The position numbers and the translations under genes were made by a program. Below the pieces are notes generated by a model. That model saw nothing but the letters and a program-made list of their open reading frames with translations. It was not told the origin of the DNA and ran no database searches. This document shows positions 1 to 7,756 of a DNA stretch of 45,397 bases, piece after piece (within the stretch, counting starts at the first letter, position 1; each line of letters begins with the position of its first letter). The stretch is from UBA2428 sp002343545. GTDB lineage: Bacteria; Bdellovibrionota; UBA2428. The stretch is from the NCBI GenBank assembly GCA_937952285.1, contig CALFZE010000137.1:1-45397 (forward strand), in the 5' to 3' direction.

Positions 1-1
1 T

Positions 2-2653
2 CTCTCGAGCATCGGGGGCTTCGAGTACCCGTCGTCGAAGATGGGGGCGATCGCGGTGCTGCGCCAGGCGTTTTCAGACGTGCAGTGGCAGATGGCGGCC
101 GTGCACGCCTTCTCGCGGAGCCCGGGCAGGTTCGAGCGCCCGGTGTTCTCGCGGGCGATGGAATCACTGCGGCAGCCCGTGGGCTGGCTGTTTGACGCCA
201 ACGAGCCGCTGGACATCTGGCGGTTTACGAAGATCGTCCGCGAGTTCCGCGGCGACGAGCGGGTCATCCGCCTGCGCGGACTCCAGAACACGACGAGCTA
301 CGACCTCGACGTCAAGGTTCGCGACCGCGCCGGGCTGGAGTCGCCGCCGACGCGAGTTTCGTTCGTGACGGCCTTCGTGGCGCCTTCGCAGGCCTGCGAC
401 ATCACGCCGCCCGTGAGCCCTTCGCGCCTGCGTAGCCTCGCCGCGCAGTTCGTCTGCAACTCGACCCACCCGATCGCGCGCGTCGAATGCCAAGTCGACG
501 GGGGCGCCTGGACGACCTGCCAAACCCCGACGACGCACACGATCTCGGGACTCAACGAAGGCGTGCACGTCTTCCGCGTGCGCTACGTCGACGAAGCGGG
601 CTTCACGAGCCCCGACGCCGACCGCAGCTGGCTCGTGGACCTGACGCCGCCGCTCGTGCAGATCACCTCGGCTTCGACGCCGGGACTCGCCGCGAACTTC
701 GAGTTCGACGCGAGCGACGCGAATGGCCTCGGTCGCGTCGAGTGCGCGATCCACAAGAGCGGCAGCACGCCGTCCTTCGTGGCCTGCGACCAAAACTACG
801 GGGCGACGGGGCTCGAGTCCGGCCGCGCCTACATCTTCGTCGTCAAGGCGAGCGATCTCGCGGGCAATGTGAGCCAAGCCGCCTACAACTGGAACACGAC
901 GCCGCCGACCGGTTTGCCGCAGTGTTCGTTCCTGACGAGCTTTCCGAACTCCTATTCCACGCAGTCCGACGTGACCGTGGCCTTCTCCTGCTCGTCGACG
1001 CACGGGCCCGTTTCCTTCCCCGAGTGCAAAGTCGGCTCGGGTAGCTGGGTGGCCTGCTCGACGGTCGGATCGCACATCCTTCGCGGCCTGGCGGACGGCG
1101 CCGCCGCCGAGTTGTGCGTGCGCACGACGGACCTCTGGAATCGCCCGAGCGGTCCGGCCTGCCTGCGCTGGAACGTGAGCCTGCGCGCGCCCGCCATGCG
1201 TCCGCTCGCGATCGACGTCGCGCATCCTTACGCGCGCCTCTTCTTCGGCGCCGAAGCTTCGTCGTGCCCCGTCGCGAACTACGAGTGCAAGCTCGACGGT
1301 CCGACCTCGAGCCACGACTGGCGCAGCTGCGAATCGTCGCTTCTCTACTCGAACCTCGTGTTGAACGCCGATTACGTGTTCTCGGCGCGCGCCGCGACCC
1401 GTTGCGCGCAGACCTCGGATCCCGTCACGCTCCGCTGGAAGGCCCGCGCGGCCTACCGCGGCCCGGTCTGCCGAGCGGCGCCCACTTCGGGCACGGCCTT
1501 CCCCGACTGGATCGCGTCGAGCCCCTACGCGGTGGCGATCGCTTGCGACGCCGACCCCGCGGCCCAGAGCTTCGAATGCTCGACGGACGGAACGACCTGG
1601 CAGGCCTGCACGAGTCCCTACTCGATCGCGGCCAGCGTCACCGGCGACCAGATCCGCTACGTGCGGGGCATCGACGACGGCGGCTTCCCGGGTCCCGTTT
1701 CGCAGGTCGCGCTCCGCTTCGATCTGGATAATCCCACGGTGCAGGTCGAGAGCCTCGAATGGGGCTCGAGCGACCTGAAGGTCTTCACGCGCAGCCAGGA
1801 CGTCGGCAGCGGCGTGAAGGAGATCCGTTGCTCGGTGGACGGCGTCGTCGCGAACGCGCGTTGCTCGACGCCGCAGATCCTCACGGCGTCGGCCCTGCGC
1901 ACGCCGGGCGCCACGCACATCTTCCGCGTGACGGCGACCGATCACGCGGGCCGCAACTCCCCCGAGGCCCAGCACAGCTGGACGAACGGTGGGTGGTCGG
2001 CCTGGGGCGCCTGCGAACGCCAACCCGACAACTCCGGTCGCCAGACGCGCACCTGCACCTCGCCGGCGCCGGCGGGCGGCGGCCTCGTTTGCGCGGGCGC
2101 GGCGGCGCAGACCTGCACGCCGCCTCCGCCGCCGCCTTGCGCGAACGGCGCGACGAACTCGCCGACCTGTACGACGTGTCCCGCGGGCATGGCCTTCCGC
2201 GGCGACGGCCAGTGCGCGACGATCGCGACCAACGGCGGTTGGGGCGGGTGGGGCGCTTGCTCGGCGACCTGCGGCGGCGGCACGCAAACGCGCAGCTGCG
2301 CGCAGCCGCGTAGCCTCTACGCGAGCTCGACTTGCGACGCGGGCGCGACCCAGTCGCAGGCTTGCAACACGGGCGCTTGCTGTTTGGCGGCCGGCACTTA
2401 CCTCGGACGCGGCGATCCGCCGGGACAGATTCCGGCCGAGGTGACCTGCCACTCGTCCTCGATGCCTCCGCCGGTGGTCGTCTCCGACTCGACCCTGGGT
2501 TGCTGCAACAACCGCGTTCGTTACTCGAGCCCGCGCGTGAGGACCGTGATCACCTGCGGACCGGGTACGAACTGTTCTTGGTGCACGCCCTACATCCCCG
2601 GCCTGAACGCTCCGAACCACAACTGGGACGACTGGGAGGCCCGCTGTGACTAG
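2..2653 (+). CDS. Large secreted Ig-like/FN3-like repeat protein with C-terminal thrombospondin type 1 repeats (5' end cut by window edge)
   Basis: The reading frame is open from the left edge; an internal ATG lies at 41, but the frame before it is also coding-like, so the true start is probably outside. The first ~85 visible residues (GFEYPSSKMG, FDANEPLDIW) resemble part of a secreted amidohydrolase rather than a surface repeat. From about residue 100 there are at least six Ig/FN3-like modules of ~90 residues, each with a VECxVDGG-W-xC core and a closing VRYVDEAG or ATDHAG motif. Two TSP1-like modules follow (NGGWSAWGAC, NGGWGGWGAC-SATCGGG), then a short Cys-rich tail. The even Cys content suggests disulfides and an extracytoplasmic location. 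It overlaps the next gene by 8 nt, so the two are probably coupled. A surface adhesin role is inferred; no catalytic motif is seen in the repeats. Confidence 0.75.
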   Translation, partial: LSSIGGFEYPSSKMGAIAVLRQAFSDVQWQMAAVHAFSRSPGRFERPVFSRAMESLRQPVGWLFDANEPLDIWRFTKIVREFRGDERVIRLRGLQNTTSYDLDVKVRDRAGLESPPTRVSFVTAFVAPSQACDITPPVSPSRLRSLAAQFVCNSTHPIARVECQVDGGAWTTCQTPTTHTISGLNEGVHVFRVRYVDEAGFTSPDADRSWLVDLTPPLVQITSASTPGLAANFEFDASDANGLGRVECAIHKSGSTPSFVACDQNYGATGLESGRAYIFVVKASDLAGNVSQAAYNWNTTPPTGLPQCSFLTSFPNSYSTQSDVTVAFSCSSTHGPVSFPECKVGSGSWVACSTVGSHILRGLADGAAAELCVRTTDLWNRPSGPACLRWNVSLRAPAMRPLAIDVAHPYARLFFGAEASSCPVANYECKLDGPTSSHDWRSCESSLLYSNLVLNADYVFSARAATRCAQTSDPVTLRWKARAAYRGPVCRAAPTSGTAFPDWIASSPYAVAIACDADPAAQSFECSTDGTTWQACTSPYSIAASVTGDQIRYVRGIDDGGFPGPVSQVALRFDLDNPTVQVESLEWGSSDLKVFTRSQDVGSGVKEIRCSVDGVVANARCSTPQILTASALRTPGATHIFRVTATDHAGRNSPEAQHSWTNGGWSAWGACERQPDNSGRQTRTCTSPAPAGGGLVCAGAAAQTCTPPPPPPCANGATNSPTCTTCPAGMAFRGDGQCATIATNGGWGGWGACSATCGGGTQTRSCAQPRSLYASSTCDAGATQSQACNTGACCLAAGTYLGRGDPPGQIPAEVTCHSSSMPPPVVVSDSTLGCCNNRVRYSSPRVRTVITCGPGTNCSWCTPYIPGLNAPNHNWDDWEARCD

Positions 2654-3743
2654 AACTCATTTCAGGACCTCATCGAAGGCGTTCGCGCTGGCGGCGGCGG
2701 TCGTCGGCTTGGGCGCCGCGCACGCGGAGACGAAGGAGCGCGGGCTCCAGTTCCACGCCGGGCTCGAAACCGGGCTCCAGATCCTCAGCACGAACGTCGC
2801 CAACGAGATCGACAAGAAGGGCTTCTTCCTGACGCCGAAGTTCGGCGCGCTCTGGCTCAAGAAAGAGTGGGAGTGGGAAGCCGATCTGGGCCTGCGCTAC
2901 TCGCAGATCTCCGGGAGTTCGGGCAACGTCGAGAAGAAGATCAGCTTTCTCACGGGCTGGTTCGAGCTCGCGCCGCGCTACCGCGTGAGCCGAGCGTTTT
3001 CGATCGGCCCCACGCTCGATCTTCTTTTCGGTACGGATACTTCGCATACGGAAACGGCCCAGGCCGGATCCAAACTCACGATGCTCTTCGGCGCTTCGTC
3101 GCGGCTGGCCTTTGAGGACGCGCCCCTCAGTCTCACCGGGCGCATCACGATGGACGCGAACCTGGCCAATCAGCTTTTGCTGAACTTCGGCGTGGGCCTG
3201 CTCTGGCACTTCGGCGGCGAGGAGACCTACGAGCCGATCCGCGAAGCGGCGCCGCCGCTGCCGGTCGAAGAGCCGTTGCCCCCGCCTCCCGCTCCGACTC
3301 CGGCTCCCCGCCGGGCCGAAGTCCAGGTCGAGCGCGACAACGTCTTGCTGCGTATCCCCGAGAACGTGCTGCTCTTCGACACCGCGATGTCTCACCTGAA
3401 GGAGAACCAGAAACGTTACCTTCAGCGCGTCGGCGAAGTGCTGTGGCGCTACGAAGCGCGTTGGAAGCGTCTCGAGGTGACGGGACATACGGACTACCGG
3501 GGCACGGACGCCGTGAACCAGGAGCTGTCGGAAGCGCGGGCGCGCAGCGTTTCGCACGAGCTCGTGGCCGCCGGGGTCGACGCGACTCGCCTGCTCGCCG
3601 TGGGGCGCGGCGAGAGCCAGCCGTTGACGATGGAAAAGGATCCCGAGTCGCTCTCGCGCAACCGCCGCGTCGAAATCCGCGTCGAGGGCATCGAGCGCGG
3701 CGCCGACCTCGCCGCCGAACTCGGCCAGATCACCCTCGAGTAA
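2646..3743 (+). CDS. OmpA-family outer membrane protein
   Basis: The 365-residue protein starts at GTG 2646, inside the end of the upstream surface-protein gene. It has a signal peptide (residues 1-27, ending AHA), then a ~170-residue beta-strand-rich region with alternating hydrophobic residues that fits an outer membrane barrel. A Pro-rich linker (about 200-225) leads to a C-terminal OmpA/MotB-type domain (about 230-350) containing VTGHTDYRG and LSEARARSV, the Asp and Arg that bind diaminopimelate of peptidoglycan. The C-terminal NRRVEIRVEG strand is typical of the family. It probably ties the outer membrane to the cell wall and may help present its coupled repeat protein; that partnership is inferred from gene order. 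It converges with the next minus-strand gene. Confidence 0.9.
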   Translation: MTRTHFRTSSKAFALAAAVVGLGAAHAETKERGLQFHAGLETGLQILSTNVANEIDKKGFFLTPKFGALWLKKEWEWEADLGLRYSQISGSSGNVEKKISFLTGWFELAPRYRVSRAFSIGPTLDLLFGTDTSHTETAQAGSKLTMLFGASSRLAFEDAPLSLTGRITMDANLANQLLLNFGVGLLWHFGGEETYEPIREAAPPLPVEEPLPPPPAPTPAPRRAEVQVERDNVLLRIPENVLLFDTAMSHLKENQKRYLQRVGEVLWRYEARWKRLEVTGHTDYRGTDAVNQELSEARARSVSHELVAAGVDATRLLAVGRGESQPLTMEKDPESLSRNRRVEIRVEGIERGADLAAELGQITLE

Positions 3744-3758
3744 AAAGGAACCTGACGC

Positions 3759-4394
3759 CTATTCGAAGAAGGCGCGCTCGAGCGCTTGGTGGGCCGCCTC
3801 GCTGGGGTGCAGGCCTTCGATTTGGGCCAGCAGTAGTGTCCGCTCCGAGAGGGTGGACACGTTGGCCGCCACGATCGAAGCGGCCAACGCGAGCGTCTCG
3901 AGCTCTTGGACCGTCGGCTGGGCCGTCGTGGGGACCTCGAGCCCGCGCAGGCCCGCGCGCACGCGAAACTCGGGCGTGGCCTCGGGCCAGGCCGCCACGA
4001 CTTCGAGCGCGCGCTGTCGGGCGGAGACGTCCTCCGGCGCGAGCGAGGTGAGGTGGGCCATCAACTTGTCCGAGAAGGTCACGGGATCGGGTCGCTCGCC
4101 CTTCAGGGCGTCGACGACCTCGGAGGGGAGGCCCGTCAGATCCAGCGAGGACGAGCTTTCGGCGACGCGAGCCGCGGGGACCGGCACGACGGAACTCCGC
4201 GCGCCCGAGCTCCGCTCGGAAACCTGGGCCAGGGCCAGGCGCAAGGAATCGCCCTCGGCGCCCCGGCGCAGGAGCCCACGGATGGCCTCCTCGGGCGACG
4301 CCGAGCTCGGGGGAGCCTCCGGCAGCACGATGCGGCTCCGCAGGAAGGCCGCCCCCGAGAGGGCGAGAATAACGAGACTCAGCCGCGCGATCAC
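3759..4394 (-). CDS. Hypothetical protein with one N-terminal membrane anchor
   Basis: GTG at 4394 is preferred because it overlaps the stop of the upstream HAMP-protein gene (GTGA) and opens directly into a hydrophobic segment (VIARLSLVILALSGAAFL). The longer frame upstream of this start is a shadow of the HAMP gene. The remaining ~185 residues are polar and helical, with several Pro/Ser/Glu-rich stretches. They contain no motif I recognise. The protein is probably anchored in the inner membrane with the bulk in the periplasm. The coupling suggests it works with the HAMP-domain protein. Function unknown. Confidence 0.7.
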   Translation of the reverse strand: MIARLSLVILALSGAAFLRSRIVLPEAPPSSASPEEAIRGLLRRGAEGDSLRLALAQVSERSSGARSSVVPVPAARVAESSSSLDLTGLPSEVVDALKGERPDPVTFSDKLMAHLTSLAPEDVSARQRALEVVAAWPEATPEFRVRAGLRGLEVPTTAQPTVQELETLALAASIVAANVSTLSERTLLLAQIEGLHPSEAAHQALERAFFE

Positions 4395-4873
4395 GAATCC
4401 GCTTTCTCCGTTTTCCGGTCGCGCCCGTGCCGGATGAGCGAGTTGATGTGGTCTGCGAGCTGCGGAAAGTAGTCGCCGCTCCGGAACTGGACTTCGCTCC
4501 ATTCCCCCGTCTCGAGGATGCGCTTGATGTGGGAGTCCAGGCGGTAAATGGGACCCGCGATGCGGTTCGACAGGAATATCCCCCCGACGAAAAGGCCGAG
4601 CCCCACGGCCAGCCCGGTCCAAAGGAAGACTTGGTCCAGGACCCGCTGCTGCTCGCGAAGAAAGTGGAAGAAGGGATGCCCCTCGGGGAAGGAAAGTTCC
4701 TGCCCGATCTTCATGAACTTCAGGATGAAAAACGCGTTCGAGACGTAGATCACCGCGAGCACGAGAAAGGCGACCAGGAGGGTCGTCCCCACGAAGCGAA
4801 GCTGGAAGGGCGGGTCGATGAGGTAGGAGCGCCGGCCGTGGGAGGGACGTTTCGGGTCGGGGGAAGACGTCAT
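4391..4873 (-). CDS. Two-TM membrane protein with a HAMP-like domain
   Basis: The 160-residue protein has a short basic N-terminus with a SYLIDPPFQLRF motif, which is common in delta-proteobacterial HAMP proteins. TM segments lie at about 27-48 and 82-104, around a short periplasmic loop. A HAMP-like segment follows the second TM (SNRIAGPIYRL, then GDYFPQLADHIN). No kinase, chemoreceptor or cyclase output domain follows, so any signalling must pass through a partner, perhaps the coupled downstream protein. No convincing Shine-Dalgarno sequence precedes the ATG. It is divergent from fbaB across a 122-bp gap. Confidence 0.8.
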   Translation of the reverse strand: MTSSPDPKRPSHGRRSYLIDPPFQLRFVGTTLLVAFLVLAVIYVSNAFFILKFMKIGQELSFPEGHPFFHFLREQQRVLDQVFLWTGLAVGLGLFVGGIFLSNRIAGPIYRLDSHIKRILETGEWSEVQFRSGDYFPQLADHINSLIRHGRDRKTEKADS

Positions 4874-4946
4874 GGGCGCAGTTTAGGCCCTGTTTGGCGG
4901 CAGACCAATCCCGGCCCCGGGGGAAAGAGGACAGACTCGCGATCGG

Positions 4947-4970
4947 GCGGCGGGGGGTGTCGCCCGCCGC
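4947..4970. promoter_or_regulatory. GC-rich hairpin in the fbaB leader / divergent intergenic region
   Basis: GCGGCGGG (4947-4954) and CCCGCCGC (4963-4970) form a perfect 8-bp inverted repeat with an 8-nt loop, followed by AAAATTCTG. It ends 25 nt before the fbaB ATG, a start with no obvious Shine-Dalgarno sequence. It could be an attenuator or mRNA-stability element for fbaB. On the minus strand it lies in the upstream region of the HAMP gene. A chance repeat in GC-rich DNA is also possible. Confidence 0.35.
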
Positions 4971-4995
4971 AAAATTCTGTGCTTAAACCCCCGCC

Positions 4996-6048
4996 ATGGC
5001 ATTGGATTACGAAAAACTCCTCGGCAACGACGCGGCCTCCCTCCTCGAGTACCGGGCCAAAGTCCCCCGCGAGAGCCTCGCGCTCCCGACGAAGGACTGG
5101 GTTTCGGACGTGCTCGCCTATTCGGACCGCAAGCCGGCCGTTATGCGTAACCTCCAAACGCTCTTCAACACGGGTCGCCTCGGCGGCACGGGCTACTGCG
5201 CCATCTTCCCGGTCGACCAAGGCATCGAGCACTCGGCCGGCTCGGCTTTCGCGCCGAACCCGCAGTTCTTCGACCCCGAAAACATCGTCAAGTTCGCCTA
5301 CGAGGGCGGCTGCTCGGGCGTCGCTTCGACCCTCGGCGTGCTGGGCCTCACGGCCCGTCGCTGGGCCCACAAGATCCCCTACGTGCTCAAGCTCAACCAC
5401 AACGAGTTCCTGAGCCTGCCGAACAAGTACGACCAAACGATGTTCGCCTCGATCCAGCAAGCCTTCGACATGGGTTGCGTGGCCGTCGGCGCGACGGTTT
5501 ACTTCGGCTCGCCCGAAAGCGCTCGCCAGATCAGCGAAGTCTCCCGGGCCTTCGAGATGGCGCACTCGCTTGGTATGGGCACGATCCTGTGGTGCTACAC
5601 CCGTAACAATGGGTTCAAGGTCGACAACGTCGACTACCATAGCTCGGCCGACCTCACGGGCCAGGCCAACCACCTGGGCGTCACGATGCAGGCCGACATC
5701 ATCAAGCAGAAGCTCCCGACGAACAACGGCGGCTACAAGGCCACCAAGCACGGCAAGACCTCGGAGAAGGTCTACACGGACCTTTCCACGGACAACCCGA
5801 TCGACCTTTGCCGTTACCAAGTCCTTTGCTGCTACAACGGCCGCATCGGCCTCATTAACTCGGGCGGCGAGTCCAAAGGCGCTTCGGACCTTGGCGATGC
5901 CGTCCGGACGGCGGTCATCAACAAGCGCGCGGGCGGCATGGGCCTCATCGCGGGCCGGAAGGCCTTCCAGAAGTCCTGGAAAGAGGGTCTGGGCATCCTG
6001 AACGCGATCCAAGACGTCTACCTTGACCCCCGCGTCACGATTGCTTAA
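4996..6048 (+). CDS. fbaB: Class I fructose-bisphosphate aldolase (FbaB/DhnA type)
   Basis: This cytoplasmic glycolytic/gluconeogenic enzyme reversibly cleaves fructose-1,6-bisphosphate to DHAP and glyceraldehyde-3-phosphate through a Lys Schiff base. The 350-residue protein matches the DhnA-type TIM-barrel aldolases, with FPVDQGIEHSAGSAF near residue 73, YVLKLNHNEFL, and the Schiff-base lysine region ADIIKQKLP around residues 233-240. The C-terminal INSGGES and AGRKAFQ segments form the phosphate-binding loops. The length is normal. It is followed 14 nt later by a small gene with a strong ribosome-binding site, so the two are probably co-transcribed. Confidence 0.95.
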   Translation: MALDYEKLLGNDAASLLEYRAKVPRESLALPTKDWVSDVLAYSDRKPAVMRNLQTLFNTGRLGGTGYCAIFPVDQGIEHSAGSAFAPNPQFFDPENIVKFAYEGGCSGVASTLGVLGLTARRWAHKIPYVLKLNHNEFLSLPNKYDQTMFASIQQAFDMGCVAVGATVYFGSPESARQISEVSRAFEMAHSLGMGTILWCYTRNNGFKVDNVDYHSSADLTGQANHLGVTMQADIIKQKLPTNNGGYKATKHGKTSEKVYTDLSTDNPIDLCRYQVLCCYNGRIGLINSGGESKGASDLGDAVRTAVINKRAGGMGLIAGRKAFQKSWKEGLGILNAIQDVYLDPRVTIA

Positions 6049-6062
6049 GGACGAGGATTCAA

Positions 6063-6284
6063 ATGGCGGCTGATAAAAAAGACCCTGTCTACTTCGCTCC
6101 TCCGGGTTCCCCCGTGGTCCCCGCTTCGTACGACACGCGCATTCGCCTCAAGTCGCAGATGCGCGGCGTGCTCACGCAGGCCGACCTCAAGAAGTACCTT
6201 GAGTCGCTGCCGGATGACGCCGCCAATGCCGTCGTTTTGAATTACTCGGATGTCGTGGGCGGCACCGACGATTCGTCGACCTAA
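6063..6284 (+). CDS. Small hypothetical protein in the fbaB operon
   Basis: This 73-residue soluble protein is preceded by a good ribosome-binding site (AAGGACGAGG, 5-8 nt upstream) and lies 14 nt after fbaB. It has a Pro-rich start (YFAPPGSPVVPASYDTRI), an amphipathic middle (ADLKKYLESLPDDAA) and an acidic tail. I do not recognise a family. Codon use resembles its neighbours, so it is likely a real gene, possibly lineage-specific. Any functional link to the aldolase rests on gene order only. Confidence 0.75.
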   Translation: MAADKKDPVYFAPPGSPVVPASYDTRIRLKSQMRGVLTQADLKKYLESLPDDAANAVVLNYSDVVGGTDDSST

Positions 6285-6330
6285 CGCGCTAAGTCCTGTT
6301 TTTGACCCCGAGCGGCGTTAAACTATTGCT

Positions 6331-7113
6331 GTGAGCAACGAAGAGAAACCCGTTCGGGAACCCCGTCGCTTTCGCGGTTCGCGCCGCGACATGCTCTTCT
6401 TTATCTTCCCGAACCTCTTCACGACGGCGAACCTCTTTTTGGGGTTCTATTCGATCATCTCCGCGACGCGCGGCGAGTTCACGGCCGCGGCGCTTTCGAT
6501 CATGCTCGCGGCCCTCACGGACGGGCTGGACGGCCGCATCGCGCGTTTGACGAATACCCAGTCCGCGTTCGGCGAAGAGTACGATTCCATGGCCGACCTC
6601 GTGAGTTTCGGTATCGCGCCGGCCGTCATGATGTTCCACTGGGCGCTCGCGCCCTACGGCCGTTACGGTTGGGTCGCTTCGTTCTTCTACCTGACCTGCG
6701 CCGCGCTTCGTCTCGCGCGCTTCAACGTGCTCAAGCAATCGGGCGAGAAGCGCTACTTCCAGGGCTGCCCGAGCCCGGTGGCGGCCTGCACGGCGGCTTC
6801 GGCCGTTCTCTTCTACGACCGCATGGGACTCGTCGCGTGGAAGAACATGTTCATCCTCATCGTGATCTCGGGTCTCGCGGCGGCCATGGTTTCGACCGTG
6901 CGTTACCGCAGCTTCAAGGACCTGAACTTCCGTTCGCAGCAGATCTTCGCCTACGTGCTCGTCGTCTTCGCGACGGGCGTCGTGTACTCCGCTTCGCCGG
7001 AATGGGTCCTCTTCCCGCTCTTCGTGTTCTACCTCGTGACGGCTCCCCTCGGAGAAAGCCTGCGCTTGCTGCGCCGGAGCTTCCGCTGGATCCCGGGCAC
7101 GGGCCGTTCGTAG
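6331..7113 (+). CDS. pssA: CDP-diacylglycerol--serine O-phosphatidyltransferase
   Basis: The inner-membrane enzyme makes phosphatidylserine from CDP-diacylglycerol and serine, the first committed step to phosphatidylethanolamine. The 260-residue protein starts at GTG 6331. It shows the CDP-alcohol phosphatidyltransferase signature at about residues 68-95: LTDGLDGRIAR, then G, EEYDSMAD, matching DG-x2-AR-x8-G-x3-D-x3-D. About seven hydrophobic segments follow. The N-terminal FPNLFTTANLFLGF segment is typical of PssA rather than PgsA. No psd gene is visible nearby. Confidence 0.92.
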   Translation: MSNEEKPVREPRRFRGSRRDMLFFIFPNLFTTANLFLGFYSIISATRGEFTAAALSIMLAALTDGLDGRIARLTNTQSAFGEEYDSMADLVSFGIAPAVMMFHWALAPYGRYGWVASFFYLTCAALRLARFNVLKQSGEKRYFQGCPSPVAACTAASAVLFYDRMGLVAWKNMFILIVISGLAAAMVSTVRYRSFKDLNFRSQQIFAYVLVVFATGVVYSASPEWVLFPLFVFYLVTAPLGESLRLLRRSFRWIPGTGRS

Positions 7114-7180
7114 AAGTGTCCCGGAATCCTTTCCAATCTTTTTGATGTTTCTTTTTTGAACGGTGAGGGGCAACTCTCGT

Positions 7181-7210
7181 TTGAGAAAATGGCCTCGAAA
7201 ACATTGTAAA
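7181..7210 (+). promoter_or_regulatory. Candidate sigma70-type promoter for the VOC-family gene
   Basis: TTGAGA (7181-7186) and TGTAAA (7205-7210) are separated by 18 nt within an AT-richer stretch of the 141-bp gap between pssA and the VOC gene. A start site near 7217 would give a leader of about 38 nt. The match is five of six bases for -35 and four of six for -10. Confidence 0.42.
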
Positions 7211-7254
7211 GAGGATCTGGGACACCTCGGATCGATGCTAGAACGGACCCCATC

Positions 7255-7686
7255 ATGCCGATTCTGAACCACGTCGCTTTGTTGGTGCCTTCCGTCGTTC
7301 GCGCCGCCGAGGCGTTGCGGGGCTATGGGTTTTCCATCGGCGAGGTCGAAGAGTGGGAAGGCGAGCTGACCCGCGAGATCTACGTGGGCTACGGCGCCAA
7401 GGCTTCTCTGCTCCTGATGGAGCCCGCGGGGGAAACGGGCTCTTACCGTCGGGCGCTCGAAAAGCGGGGGCCGGGACTTCACCACCTCGCCGTCGACGTG
7501 CAGGAGCGCAAGGCCGAGGAGCTGCCCACCGAAGCCGCGTTGGTCGAGCGCATCGAGCTGCCCGTTCCCGCGGAGCTCCATCGTCTGATCGCGGCGCTGG
7601 GGTTGGATGGAGTCCTGCGTCCCCAAGGGGACGCTTTGGTGATCCAAGCCCGCGGTCAACGCATCCCGTTTTCTCGCCTCGTTTAG
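7255..7686 (+). CDS. VOC-superfamily protein, methylmalonyl-CoA epimerase-like
   Basis: The 143-residue protein has the two-module vicinal-oxygen-chelate layout. The first module opens with ILNHVALLVPSV (metal-ligand His at residue 6) and the second with GPGLHHLAVDVQ (His near 80). A Glu in LLLMEPAGE fits a further metal ligand. This pattern and length match methylmalonyl-CoA epimerase, but other VOC enzymes (glyoxalase, dioxygenase-like) share it, and no mutase or propionyl-CoA carboxylase gene is adjacent. The C-terminal half is diverged. Confidence 0.75.
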   Translation: MPILNHVALLVPSVVRAAEALRGYGFSIGEVEEWEGELTREIYVGYGAKASLLLMEPAGETGSYRRALEKRGPGLHHLAVDVQERKAEELPTEAALVERIELPVPAELHRLIAALGLDGVLRPQGDALVIQARGQRIPFSRLV

Positions 7687-7756
7687 GACAGAGCGCGGGG
7701 CCGTGTAAGGGCTTGTGGCTGGACAGGCGCGGGCGGAGGAACCTAGAAAGTCCCCC

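Noticed and set aside
164..2620. 818-codon open frame on the minus strand opposite the Ig/TSP1 gene
   Set aside because: The translation is Arg/Ala-rich and low-complexity with no domain. It mirrors the GC-rich third positions of the plus-strand gene.
4427..5413. 328-codon plus-strand frame spanning the HAMP gene and the start of fbaB
   Set aside because: It runs across a clear divergent intergenic region and two genes in other frames.
7115..7160. Poly-T runs after pssA as an intrinsic terminator
   Set aside because: The only stem before the T run is about four base pairs (GGAA/TTCC), too weak to claim.
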